Under the pieces are notes generated by a model that ran no database searches, was not told where the DNA came from, and worked only from the letters and a program-made list of their open reading frames with translations. Positions 36,200-47,570 of a stretch of 64,000 nt of DNA are shown here, one piece after another. This stretch comes from Wyeomyia smithii (Eukaryota; Arthropoda; Insecta; Diptera; Culicidae): positions 53,387,501-53,451,500 of the forward strand of contig NC_073696.1 in the NCBI RefSeq assembly GCF_029784165.1, read 5' to 3'. Position numbers and translations under genes: made by a program. Numbering within the stretch: the stretch's first letter is position 1; each line of letters begins with the position of its first letter.

Positions 36200-36987
36200 A
36201 TTGATGCACATATGCAATGCAAAATACTATGCAGCACTGTAAAGTTGATCCTTCTGGTGCTTATCAAGAAAAACTAATTTCAGTTCATGTTATCAGCATT
36301 AGAATTCTCAGACCAAAACTAAACTTGTTTCGTCGTGAGTCAGAGCGTAGTGGTTGGAAAAATGCTGCTTTGGGATCTACCAATAAACCATCTTTCATAA
36401 GATGATTCTTTGGATAAACTTGAATGTTGTTTTAAACGATTTCTGTATTCGTAGCAGAATATAGCCAATTTCAATCACAACCGAATTCAAATTTCGAAAA
36501 TAATATTATTACCATTTTCACTCTCAAGAGCCATGGGAACGGTCCTTGTCAGGGCCGTCACAAACCTCACTGGAGCGTTCAATTAATATCAATTTGCGTG
36601 GCCCTACATTGAAGATGTGGTCCTGTCTCATATGCAACCTTCTACTGTTTATTATTCGTCAATGCCTGTTTTCCATGAAATTTTGGGCTATTAGATTCGT
36701 AATTTTTGTTTCAAGCATAACACGCATCTATGCAATGGGGAAAACACGCATCTATGCAATGCCAGCACAGTTGTTTATGGAAAATTTTCCTCTTCAGGAC
36801 ACACACATAAAAATATCAAATTGTTTCATAATAAGCCTGCGTTAGATCACATTCATTGGTTCAGCCTTTTCTGCTGATTTTCAAATGAGACATATCTATA
36901 GGGGGAATTATCATTCTTCGGTTTTTATTGCGCTTTTGCTGAGATTTTTTTATAGTGTACAGGCAAAACTTTTACTTGTTACTTTAT
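36200..36987. other. Intronic non-coding stretch
   Basis: Contains a duplicated AACACGCATCTATGCAATG at about 36,719 and 36,743. No gene was seen. Confidence 0.45.
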
Positions 36988-37738
36988 AAGCAACTAGCTG
37001 ACCCGGCAAACTTCGTCCTGCCTATTTTTGTGTTTAATGTAATAATTTTAAACATTCCAAATTCATTGATTCCTTGTGATTTGTTTATATCGTTTGAAAT
37101 GATTGGTTTTATCGGTATTAGAACATCCTCGACTTTTGGCTTTTAGACATCATCTCTATTCCGGAAACACCCATATTCGGTGGGATTCAGTTATTTTCGT
37201 TATTTTCCAGAAACTGAAAGTGGTCATCTTTGAATTCAAAATGGTGTCCAGAGTCAATGCTTGACTTCTATGCATCATTTCGATTACGGAAGTATCTATT
37301 ATATGTAGTATTATTCGTTAATTTTCGGATGTTTCCCAGAAGTTGCCATCCTACAATTCAAAATGGTGTGTGAGGTCAATTTTCAGCACCTTGCATCATT
37401 CTGGTTTAGGCTGTTTGCCAGAAACCAAAAGTCGCTATCTTGGACTTCAAAATGGCATGTGAAATCAGTTTCTGACCTCTGGCTGTCATTCTGGTTAAAG
37501 AAACACTCATACTGGGTAGTATGTGGTCATTTTCGGTTATTTCATTTGTTTGTGTTTCATTTGTATGGTACCCCTCCCTACCAGAAGAGAGAGGGGTCTC
37601 GAACTATCCTACTCACCTTTCTCGGCCATTAAAACCCTTATATACAAAATTTCACGCCGATCGGTTCAGTAGTTTCCAAGCTTATATGGATCAGACAGAC
37701 AGACAGAGCTGCCTTTTTATATGTTTGAATAGATAACG
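36988..37738 (+). repeat. Dispersed repeat B, near-complete copy
   Basis: It begins CTAGCTGACCCGGCAAACTT and ends after GACAGACAGACAGAGCTGCC with a TTTTTATATGTTTGAATAGAT-like tail. Units of about 123 bp recur (37,163; 37,286; 37,497), and CCCCTCCC...GAGAGGGG forms a hairpin near 37,570-37,600. The start phrase is one I recall from dispersed repeats in many insects; the class is unresolved. Confidence 0.6.
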
Positions 37739-37860
37739 AAAAATTCACTCTTTTGAAACAAATTTGTAATTTAAATATATTAATATACATCTACTAACTA
37801 TACATACTGCCGTAAAGTTTCTTCCATGTCCAATTCATCCGGTGTATTTGTATTGATTCA

Positions 37861-38103
37861 GGCGGTATCCATAAATTACGTAACGCTTAGGGAGAGGGGA
37901 ATACTTTGAGCGTTACGATTTGTTACACAGTGTCGGGGGGAGGTACGCTGAAGGCTGAACAGTTAGGTAACGAAAAATCTCTGGAGAACTCTCCAAAATA
38001 GAGCATTTTTTCAAGGAAATCCCTTTGCAGCGTTACGTAATTTTTATGGGGGGTAGGTGTTCAAAATTCGAGTTTTTGCGTTACGTAATTTATGGATGTC
38101 GCC
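37861..38103. mobile_element. Palindromic MITE, copy 1
   Basis: The ends GGCGGTATCCATAAATTACG and its inverse finishing TAATTTATGGATGTCGCC enclose 243 bp. Internal GCGTTACG motifs occur in both orientations. A second copy of nearly identical size lies at 55,585-55,828. Confidence 0.75.
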
Positions 38104-38247
38104 TTATTCGTCGTACGCATAAGAAATAGACCATCGTATAATAATCGAAAAATGAAGATTTGTGGCCCAAACTATATATGGGTCAAAATGCTGGTTTTAT
38201 ACTATAGATTATTTTGATATATAAGGAATGTGTTTTTTTGTTCACAA

Positions 38248-38640
38248 CACATTTATTTGACACGGCACAATACAAATTAATGTTTTACGGAGCCAATTAA
38301 ATCTATGATGAGGAATATGTTGTACTGGCAATTAGTTTTCCATAAATCATGTGAACCTCGTTTTTTTTTTTTTTTAAAAAAAGATATAACTCGTCATTAA
38401 AATGAGATGAAGAATTACTGTTCTCAGTAAAAATACCTATAACTGTAAATAACTTTTCATGCATTAGAGTTATTTCGCGGAAAAGGCGCATCAAACTTTT
38501 GATGGAACGTCCTAGTGATAGGATTAACAAAGTCAACCTAAACAAGCAATAATACTCTGTTAACGAGAACAAATTACCTTCGTTACTGAGCAATAACATG
38601 AAATTTGGGATCTAATTAAATGTTACTAAACAAAGGTCAG
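38248..38640 (-). mobile_element. 5'-truncated non-LTR retrotransposon 3' end
   Basis: 38,248-38,302 matches the 3' tail of the retrotransposon at 555-615 (TTTATTTGACACGGCACAA, then AATGTTTTACGGAGCCAATT on the plus strand). The upstream part (38,303-38,640) is not obviously coding. It is probably a dead-on-arrival insertion of the same or a related family. Confidence 0.5.
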
Positions 38641-39050
38641 ATGTCTCCAGAAAACTGTTACCGCCCTGGCCACGTTCTTGCTACTGTTGGGGAACGGAAA
38701 AGGAATGTTAGTCCAACATTTACTCAAGAGGAAATTTTAGTACGAAAGTGAGACCATGGGATACATTTGTTAGATGTTGCGGGTCGATAATTGATTATAT
38801 TATAGGTATGAATTTCGAGAGCTAATAAGAGCTAAGGCTGTTGTGATTTACCGACTTTTTAGTTCAAATTGTATTTTATCAGTTGAATTTTTAGATTATT
38901 TCAATAGCAATCTAGTAAAAAATCAGTTTATTTTTCCTCTACTCTCAACCAAAAATACATACAAAGCAGGTCTGTATGAATCTACCTCTACACGTCGATG
39001 ATCAAAGAAAAAAATGTGCAGCGCCGCCTACATGTCAAAAATAATTAAAT

Positions 39051-39303
39051 GAGTATATAGTATTAAAGCAAAGCGGTGGTGCTACATTCCGATTCGGAAC
39101 TTAAATAAATAATAAATAAACCTTCTGTTTATTTATACACAGACTTCGCAGCCGACTATTAGTGTACAGGATAATTGCGGGGCTAGGCGCTACGATCCTA
39201 CTGACACTAACAGTCTCTCCCGAGACGAGACTCGAACCTACGACGACTGGCTTGTTAAGCCAGCATCGTACCTCAAGACCATCTGGGAGAGTATATAGTA
39301 TTA
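39051..39303 (-). mobile_element. tRNA-derived SINE with 15-bp target duplication
   Basis: GAGTATATAGTATTA is present at 39,051-39,065 and 39,289-39,303, so the element is 39,066-39,288 (223 bp). On the minus strand its head folds like a tRNA: it has an A-box region, a GCTGGC-TTAACAA-GCCAGT anticodon arm (loop centre AAC) and a GGTTCGAGTCTC B box (39,227-39,238). A non-tRNA body and an A/T-rich (ATTTATT) stretch follow. It is a Pol III-type retroposon, not a functional tRNA gene. Confidence 0.8.
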
Positions 39304-39774
39304 GAGTGCCTATATATACCCAGAGTGGGGCCGTGTCATCCAAAGTAACGCTGGTAACACTGGTAACACTGAACATCCTCTCTCTTTCCCCACACGTGTT
39401 TAATAGGTTGTTTGCTCAATTGGAATGACACTGACAGATAATTGTTATTCCAATTTTGACAGTGTCGCCACTCTATATATTTACATGCACTCTATATAGT
39501 ATGTGAACACAAACAACTCAAACAGAAAAAAAAATTTAAAAAAATAATATCACTTATCTCGCACAAAATCCTCCAAAGACTGCATATTCCGATAGTTCTG
39601 TTGTTTGGAACACCAACACTAGTAATTTTAGTAGAATTCACTATTTATTTTCTCGCATAACACACTTTAAAAGAAAAAATTACGTAGAGATAAAAACGCG
39701 CACAAGCAATCGGCCTTGTTGCTAGTTTCCCCCCTCCACGTGGTGTGTGTGAAAAGAGATACGGACGAATTATA
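39304..39774. other. Intronic non-coding stretch
   Basis: Contains AGAGTGGGGCCGTGTCATCC (about 39,323) and a loosely inverted counterpart near 39,450-39,470 (GACAGTGTCGCCACTCT), possibly ends of a small MITE. A CTGGTAACA tandem repeat is at 39,349-39,369. Confidence 0.35.
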
Positions 39775-41387
39775 GGGTAATATCCACACAAAAAAAATTT
39801 TGTACTGCCATATTTTTTTATTGACCTAAATCATGCTAAAACTATCCTAGAATCAAAATCTGAATCGCCCAAGTACAGATCTAAACTCAAAGTTCGTTTA
39901 AATCAATTTTTACCGAACTAGTTTTATGCTCCGAAATCACTTTTTTCGTTTAATTTGGCGAAGCTCGGCTTCGTAAATTAGAAGAAGTTACCTATCATCG
40001 ACATCGTGTTCCAAATTTGAAGTATAGAGGTCGCTACATCAAGTTTCGACCGTTACAGCGTCTCTACAGCACGTGTTTACTCACAATTTCCCTTTGTTTA
40101 GTAGATCAGCCGTTTTCGTTATGTACGCTCTCTGTTTGAGTTTCACTATACTTTTTAACTGTGAGTCATATTCAAAAGTACTTAAATATGAGTGACAAGT
40201 ACAGAAGCCACAAAGGCAGTAAAAGAAGAAGTACCAGGACAACCCGGAATAAAATTAGTAACCGACATGCGTTGAAAGGCGCTTCGGAGTACGTTAGTAC
40301 CTCGGTAAAAAATTAAAACTTCTGATTTAAACCGTGATCGCGATGTTGATAGAGATATCGGCTACTTTTTCTTACATTTTTCGCTGTATTTACGGGCAGT
40401 AAATTTCTGAAATAGGAGTGTGCATAAAATGTAATAGTTATGTGCGGTTTTCACAGTCGAGCAAGCGTGGACTAGGCTTCAAGATTCTTGTGTCTTGTTC
40501 GAACTGCGGTGATGCCGATATTTTTAATTGTCCTCTTATACATAATAATGCTCTTGGGTTAACCGTTGGACCGAACATGCACGAGTTTTGCGTGAGATCG
40601 GACGCCAACCGCGTCAAAGTCGCTGAGCATCGCATTGCCGATATTGCGAAAGAGTTTAGGCGAAGCCTTACATCAGACAAAAAAGGAAGAAGAGGCGAAT
40701 AAGGCCCAGGAGGGACAACTTTACGGCGCAGGGATAGCTGACTGATGGTAAAAAAAATACTAGTGGCTTTATTATTGCGATTCTTCAGATTTATAGCATT
40801 TTGTAACTTTAAACGCGTTTTTCTCAAAACCATGTTTTCAAAATCGGCGAGCAGTAGAACTGAAAAAGTTTACATCCGATTAACTTGAAATTATAACTGT
40901 AGCTTCTTCATTAGATTATTAAGTGAAGTACACACGGTTTTGGCGATTGATTAACAACAACAAAAGTTACAAACAATCAAAGTCGATTTTTTTTGTCGAA
41001 AAATATTTTTTTTCCAAACCGTTGCCATTTTGCGAACAAAAATTCTTAAAATATAATCATGTGTACTTTATTTGCGACACTTATGTAGATAATATAGATG
41101 AAGAACAAAAAACTTATGAAGGTAATGAAAAAAATTTTGTTTTGGTGATAGATGGAGTTTGGCACGACTTCTACTGCTCGCCGCAGAACAACTTTTAAAA
41201 AAAGCGGTTCACGGTAATCGCTGTACAGCCGCCATTTTGTCACAAAAATAGCAATAAATTTTTTTTTCTACTCTGCAAGAGTTGCTTAATCCAATGATAT
41301 ATTTATATACCTTACATCTTAAATGTCCTTTAAAAAAAATCATGAAAAAAGCCTTGTTTTTTTTGAGGGATTGGTGGATACTACCCC
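39775..41387 (+). mobile_element. Internally deleted Mutator-like element
   Basis: Inverted ends GGGTAATATCCAC (39,775) and GTGGATACTACCCC (to 41,387) bracket a remnant transposase frame at 40,188-40,743. The pairing is short and imperfect, so the limits are tentative. Confidence 0.5.
40188..40743 (+). pseudogene. Mutator-like transposase remnant
   Basis: A basic N-terminal stretch from the ATG at 40,188 (SDKYRSHKGSKRRS) ends in a stop. Then come a Cys-pair motif (MCIKCN, RGLGFKILVSCSNC, CPLIHNNA; 40,418-40,555) and directly a C-terminal segment (VGPNMHEFCVRSDANR, 40,570-40,620). After a frameshift, AQEGQLYGAGIAD ends at a TGA at 40,743. This resembles the two ends of the insect Mutator-like transposase family. 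The long catalytic middle is missing between NNA and LGLTVG, so the copy is an internal-deletion derivative. The assignment is from memory of the family. Confidence 0.6.
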
Positions 41388-41605
41388 TTAACGAAAAGTA
41401 CAAGTGACCGGATAGGACAAATGATAAAGTGTTCCTATATCACACATCGCGTATCTCCGACAAAATCGCGTAATGAAATCGTGTGAAACAAAATCACGTC
41501 TCGTATAGCAAGAATTCAGTGTATTTTTAATTGTTTATATAATTATCCTGCATTTTTAGTGAAGATTTGAATTACTTCATTTATGAATACACCACTCTAA
41601 ATATA

Positions 41606-42455
41606 AGGTCTTTTAAGAAAGGCGGAAAATCAAAAGGCGGGATCACGAAAGGCAGAATCACGAAAAGCAGAATTACGAAAGCCAGAATGTATCATAAGGC
41701 AGAATCACAAAGAGCACGACTGGCAGAAACAAAAAATGGCAGATTCGATTTTGGCTATGTACGTTACTAACATTGTGTCATCTATTTTCCCTTTAATAAC
41801 ACACACTCGCGGCCTTTGACCGACTCTATTGTCCAAATGATGTTGTCCTTACTCGCTACCGCTCATTCGGACTGAACTGAGGGAAAGAAAATCTGTTTGA
41901 ATGATCCTAGAAATCCAGTAGATCAGTCGTTTGTATGCGAGAGGCCGCCGCTTCCGACGGCGGGTCGGCGGCCGACTCAGACTGCGAAAACCACGGCGGC
42001 TTCATGTTTTATGTTAACTATAGCCAACAAGCCTTTGAAACTACTGTGAGAGTTATACCTAACATCGAAAAATTACTCTCCGCGACGCCGTGGAAGCCTT
42101 GAGGACCTAAGCTAACCCAGTTTGTGCGTTTTGGATCTAATAATTGAGCTTGATTTGAAACTCTCGCCAAAACTGGTCATTACTGCGACCAGTTATTTAG
42201 TCTGGTTACCAAATAATAATTAATAATAAATGTAGAGTAGCAGCTTTGGTACCGTGATCAGGATTCGCACCAATTTGCCATCATACAATTGGCTATCGTG
42301 AGTCAGGTTTTGCTTCCAGTGATTCTGCATTTCGTGTCCTTCAAAATTCTGCCTTTTGAAATATTCTGCCTTGTGTGTACGGTCATAGAGTTCTTTTCAT
42401 GATTCTGCCTTTCGTGCTTCTGCCTTTTGTGATTCTGCCTTATGTGCCGAACCCC
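41606..42455. mobile_element. MITE with mirrored AGGCAGAATCACGAA minisatellites and 8-bp duplication
   Basis: TAAATATA flanks both sides (41,598-41,605 and 42,456-42,463). The left ~150 bp repeats AAGGCAGAATCACGAA-like units, and the right ~150 bp carries the same units inverted (GATTCTGCCTTTCGTG). Only the arrays pair, and the outermost bases are poorly matched. The middle (about 41,770-42,310) has no gene. Confidence 0.65.
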
Positions 42456-42819
42456 TAAATATATACTTTAGACGGAAAAAAGTTGTGTACAAGAGAGTTT
42501 TTTCATCAGTGGCTTTCCCTGATTTACTTTTCGACGTGAAAAAGCTACAGAGATATAATTTTTTGTATTTATTTAAAGAGGTAATCTTCTGTATTATTTA
42601 ATGAAGAAAAAATTAAAAAAAAATTTCATCCCAAAAAAGAAATAGAAAACACAACCTCCGACTGATGAAGATGGCCTAAACGGAAAATAAAACCAACATA
42701 TCAGCCAAGTTTCACAAAAATCCTCTAGAAAATCTTTGTCTTTTAATCGTCGTCCACTGGCTAGTAAAACATTCGGTAGCAGTAATTTGGCATATATATT
42801 TGCTTTTCTTTCTACTCAC
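42456..42819. other. Intronic non-coding stretch next to the splice donor
   Basis: AT-rich intron sequence. The minus-strand donor GTGAGT occupies 42,814-42,819. Confidence 0.5.
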
Positions 42820-43234
42820 CGCTCGATGCTTGTAGGGTCATGAATCAAGGTAGCCGGAATTCGATGCTCCACATCGTCGTGCGAATCCATCATCATCACC
42901 GGTGGTGACGGCAGAGCGGTGGGAGCAGGTAGTTGTCCCGGGCTAACCTTGCAAGATCGACCCGGCGAACGGGAGGACGCTTTCTGCTCCGATGCTGCAC
43001 ATTTCGTTCGTACTAGCAACGACGACGATGATGACGTTGCTGGCGGTGGGGTTGATGATTGCGGTGTTTGATTTCGTGGCAACGGGGAGGAAATCGTCCC
43101 GATAGTGGCTGCGGTGGCCGCCACTAGATGCAACGATGAAGTACTCTCCCGGGAATGTGTTGATGATGGACTGGCTGACCCAGACGATAATACATCTTTC
43201 GTTTCCGGTTGCTCGAAACCATCATCGCCTTCGT
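42820..43234 (-). CDS. Penultimate coding exon of an unrecognised host gene
   Basis: The minus-strand acceptor is a pyrimidine-rich TTTTCTTTTGTTTCTTCCAG; the exon's first base is 43,234. The donor is GAGCG|GTGAGT, last base 42,820. The 415-bp exon is open throughout. The peptide begins EGDDGFEQPETKD, then is rich in Ser, Pro, Thr and Ala (for example SSGSASPSSTHSRESTSS), and ends in a more ordered DSHDDVEHRIPATLIHDPTS. The exon begins after the first base of a codon and leaves two bases of an Arg codon, which the acceptor at 32,454 completes. It looks like a disordered linker in a larger protein whose upstream exons lie beyond 43.2 kb and were not located. I do not recognise the gene. Confidence 0.6.
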
Positions 43235-46004
43235 CTGGAAGAAACAAAAGAAAAGAAGCAGTCGAAAATGAAAATTTTCTCCCAGTGCATCGTGCCGAAG
43301 CTGGCTGAATAAAACTTGGGAGCCCGGCAGAGAGCTGAAAGGTACTTTTCGGAACAGATTGGAGCAGACCACTTGGACCCATTCGCTTGTTTGGTTGGAT
43401 GAAATTTTGTGGAAAATTTATCTTCATATATCTACACTCGCATCTATTGTTTGAAGGTACACTGTGATGGTGTGTGTGTGGGTGTGCACACCCAACAAAA
43501 GAGGGCGCAAATAAAAACCTAGACCAATCTTCACACTCGCCTCGCCGGAAGAGTTTGGCTGTAATTTATCAATATTATAAAATTTCACATCCCTCAACCC
43601 ACAACCGAATGCGAACTCATCGGCTGAGACTGAGAAATGAGATGACCATAGGAAGCAGGTTCGGCATGGAACCGAAAGAGTTTTTTGTTTTTGTGCATGT
43701 CCGTAGCAAAACTAAGACTGATGCAGAGTCTCCGAGGTCCCCGAGCTGTCCAGGTGATCCGGAATGAATACTTTCGCTTCGGGAAATTGGCTTCATCTTA
43801 GCAGAGGAGACTGACGTTGGAAAGTTGGGAGCTTTCCGTTGGAAGCGATTTTCACAATTAGCATTTATTACTGTTGAGAAACTTTTGCCGTGTTGAATGA
43901 CCAGATTTTTGCTAGTTGGCTTGAATTATTGGTACGGATTCCATTAATTACATTTGATGTACCTTAATTATACATACGTCATCAGATATTTATGTTCATA
44001 GTTTGAATAATTAATGCGAGATTGTTGCTTTTACATGCCAACACTTAAATGTCAGACTCCGTTGCTAATTATGGTGCAAGGAAGAAGCTCAGAAATTAAC
44101 CTATCGTGAATGAAATCTACCATTTTCCGGAACATTCCTTCCCCTGTTGAGCACAAATGAATCATCCTGTCGACCTCGAAATAGTTCTACCTAGCTCTTC
44201 CACGTTCGTAACAGGAATCAATACAATAATTGTGCGGATTGCTAGAGAGCAAACAGCGCATAGTTTGATGCAGCGTTGATCTTTTGCGTGCAGCCCAATC
44301 GGTACCCAGGCAGGCAGTCCGGGCGGAGGTCCCGCCGCGGGGCCCCTGTGGAATCGAATGAAGCGATCTCGATAAAAATCACCTCAATCGCGCTTGCCAT
44401 GAAAGGAGTGACTACCAGCTATTGAATTGTGCGGTCCACTCCGTCGCCGTCCATGGCTGTTTCCCGTTCACCGTTCCCGTCGTGATCGGCGAAGCCTTCT
44501 TTTGATTTGATGTGTACCCTATAGCTTTTGAACCGCCAAGCAACGGCAGCGGCAGCAGCAGCAGAGCACATCTTACACTCCGCCTACAAAAATGTTCGCT
44601 TTGATGGGCTTTTCCTTCTGAAGAGGCCCTATTCGCTGCTGGGGCATTTTGAAGAAGTGATATTTCTTCCGATTCCGTATTTATCCCTGCTTTCTGTTGA
44701 TCGTCTCTGAATGATACATGGTCCGGTAACATGTTATTAGAGGAGCACTGCTTTTTGCATATACATCGCAGGAGAAGTATGGCTGGAATAATATTTCATT
44801 GGGAAGCCGTTGTGTACCGAGACGGCACGAATGATAGGCGTAATCGTTTTAATTTACGGACTTTATACGGAATCCACCTCGGGGAGTTTGGTGATTTGTG
44901 TGAAACTTTTAGCGAGACACAGTTACGGTAGAAGTTGGGGTGGTAAGAAGGGTGCATTGCGGGTGAGGTATTGGGCTTAGATGGAACTGCACTTGGCAAC
45001 TCATCCTAATCGTAGGGCCGTTTGTGCTCCGGAGCGATGTACATAAATTATCGTTTGACTCTCGCAAACGGTTCTGATTTCGGAAATATATTACTGAGAA
45101 GTTTTACCTGGGTTCTACCCTATATTCGATTGTGTACAAGGTACAGGACTTTTTTAAAGTTTTTTTATTGTATATATTAATATCCATTGTTACTTTTAGT
45201 GGAGAAAGCCTATAGTGCATCGCCACGGGAAATCGAACTGAAATTTGAAACTAATATTTAAGATTTATATGGAACTTTATTTTATTTTATTTTTTTAGTT
45301 ACACCATTTTGACCCACAAATTATTTTACAGTTGCTCGAATATTCAAATTACAATTTTCTGCTTTTCGGTGGATGGATAGAAGATTTTCCGATCGATTGC
45401 TGCACACTGAAAATATTTTTTCGTTATTATCTGCACGCACATTTCGTTAACATGGAATTCGTAGATTGTACAGCACTTTTGTTGATTGTCTTTGCGAAAA
45501 CAACAAAAGATTTTGTATGTAAAACAAACGTTTTCGGGTAGTAAACTTGATTATTTTTTCAGTGCATTAACGAAGGAAATTCTTTGAAAATTAGCTGACT
45601 CATTAGTATCTGAAATCGGTCATATTATTCACTTTTTTTAACTACATTTTCATTTTACATCCCCTATGTAGCCGAACTTTCTGAGAGATGTAGTTCTAGT
45701 TCGAATTCAAAAGGTTGTGTGCGAAGTTATGACCGCAAGTCAACGTTTAACCACATAAAAATACTAGACGTCATAACGAATCGAATGGTGTACTCAAATT
45801 TTTTGGTGCATTTTTTTTAAAATAACGGTTTGCGAGAGCACCGTGGTGAGACTTGGAAGTTAGATTTTGGCAGACATACAAAAAAAAACTCATTGTTATT
45901 CTTTGAGACTTTTTATGTACTAAATATCTTTTATAGAGAGTATGTCAGAAAAACAATATTTGGAGAGTAAATGAATAAAGTTCACTATTTTGAGCTCTCG
46001 CACC
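43235..46004. other. Non-coding stretch, probably intron of the same gene
   Basis: The region 44,280-44,740 is GC-richer, with a minus-strand frame (44,412-44,732) and a possible donor AGT|GTAAGA near 44,600. The donor phase (0) does not fit the acceptor at 43,234, so I do not call it an exon. The rest is AT-rich, with no feature seen. Confidence 0.4.
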
Positions 46005-46344
46005 AATGTGCGTATAAGATTATTTAGTCCCTAGATAAGTAATGTCGCTAGTGTGCCCATTGTATTCGAGTTAAACCATGTTGCACAAAAGATCCCAAGA
46101 ACTAGAGTCGATTTGTTGCGATTCGACTTGAAAACTGCTTTGAGAATCATGATCTAGTAGACCTACCTTTTTTTTGTGCTTTGTTATGGGAAAAAACTGC
46201 CAAAAGAAAAAGCAGGCTACACTGAACGAATGTGCTCGCATATAAATGTGTTATTATTGCTTGATTTTACTGCCGGTACCCGCATAACTGTCCCATAATG
46301 AAAAACGACATGTTGAGAAAACGGCGATTGAATATTTTTGATTA

Positions 46345-47570
46345 GTTTCGTGATTGCCCTCCCTCTTCTACAAGGGAGGGGTCCCATAGAAATGAAACAC
46401 AAATTTCGCACAGCTCGAGAACCAATCTACCAAATACTACCAAATTTGGTATGTGGATGTTTTTAGGAGTAACAAATATGTCCATAATGGTTCGACTCCC
46501 CTCCCTATTCTGTGAGGTAGGGGTTCCATACAAATAAAACACAAATTTCAGCTTATCTCGAAAACTAATCTACTAAATGGAACCAAATTTGGTAGGTGAA
46601 TGTTTTTAGGGATAACAAATATATCCATAATGGTTTGACACCCCTCCCTCTTCTATAAGGGAGGGGTCCCATACAACAATATCGCACGCTAGCCTGGGGG
46701 CTAATGCGGTCTCGATCAACTAGATTAGTTGAGAGAATTCGTTATCGATATTGTTTTCGGCACATTTTGCATGTAGTAGGATAAGTACAACGATACACCG
46801 TGCCCCAGTGCTGAGTCGAGAAAATTTCCAGCTCGAAAAGTTCCTCGACCTGATCGGGAATCGAACCCGATATCACAACCGTGTGCGAGAGCTAGCCGAC
46901 CGACATCGCTAACCACAGAACCACGGGGATCACATCGGGGTCCCATACAAATATAACTCAAATTTCGCACAGCTCGAGAACCAATCAAGCAAATATAACC
47001 AAATTTGGTAAGTGAATGTTTTTGGATGTAACAAACATGCCCATAATGTTTCGAACCCCTCCTTCTTCTGGCATGTCTCCAAATACCATTCCGAAATCTA
47101 AGATGGCGACTTTCGTTTTTTTTTTGAAAAACAGCGTTAAATGACCAAATACCACCCAATATGGGTATTTTTGGAATTGTTATGATACACTGGAGCCACA
47201 AATCGACCTAAGACAACATTTCGAATTGTAAGATGGCGACTTCCGGTGTCTGGAAAACAGCTGAAAATGACCAAATAACACCCAATATGGGTGTTTCTTA
47301 AACCAGAATGACGCACAAGGGCCAGATTTCCGGTTTCTTGAAATAACAATATAGAATGACCAAACACCATTAAATACGTGTCTTTTGGACACCCAGAAGT
47401 TTAATCCTAAACGCCATCTTGAAAGCCAAAACGGCGGCTTCCACTTGATGAGGAACAGTCTAAATTGGTTAAATTACACCCAATATGAATATTTTCGGAG
47501 CGCATTATCTAGAAATCAACTCAAGACATCATTTTTAAATCAGCCTGGAAAGGCTTAATATGCCATTTTG
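46345..47570 (-). repeat. Dispersed repeat B copies, interrupted by a SINE
   Basis: Hairpins of the CCCTCCCTCTTCTACAAGGG type recur at about 46,358, 46,500 and 46,645. These are spaced by 'ACAAATTTCGCACAGCTCGA' and 'ACCAAATTTGGTA' phrases. After the SINE, about 125-bp units follow (47,156; 47,281; 47,480) with 'CCCAATATGGGT' and 'AAGATGGCGACTT'. Orientation is opposite to the 25.5-kb copy. Confidence 0.65.
46663..46950 (-). mobile_element. Feilai-like tRNA-related SINE with 14-bp target duplication
   Basis: GGGGTCCCATACAA occurs at 46,663-46,676 and 46,937-46,950, leaving a 260-bp element (46,677-46,936). On the minus strand, A box TGGTTAGCGATG (46,904-46,915) and B box GGTTCGATTCC (about 46,857-46,867) sit in a tRNA-like head starting CCCCGTGGTTCTGTGG. 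This resembles my recollection of the Aedes Feilai family. The insertion is into repeat B. Confidence 0.85.

Noticed and set aside
39212..39292. Functional tRNA gene with anticodon AAC
   Set aside because: The tRNA-like segment is the head of a SINE bounded by a 15-bp target duplication and followed by a SINE body.
39323..39470. Possible small MITE with AGAGTGG...CCACTCT ends
   Set aside because: The inverted match is short and interrupted; I could not define ends or a target duplication.
44412..44732. Minus-strand 106-codon frame as an upstream exon of the host gene
   Set aside because: The only good donor seen (near 44,600) leaves phase 0, which does not fit the phase needed at the 43,234 acceptor.
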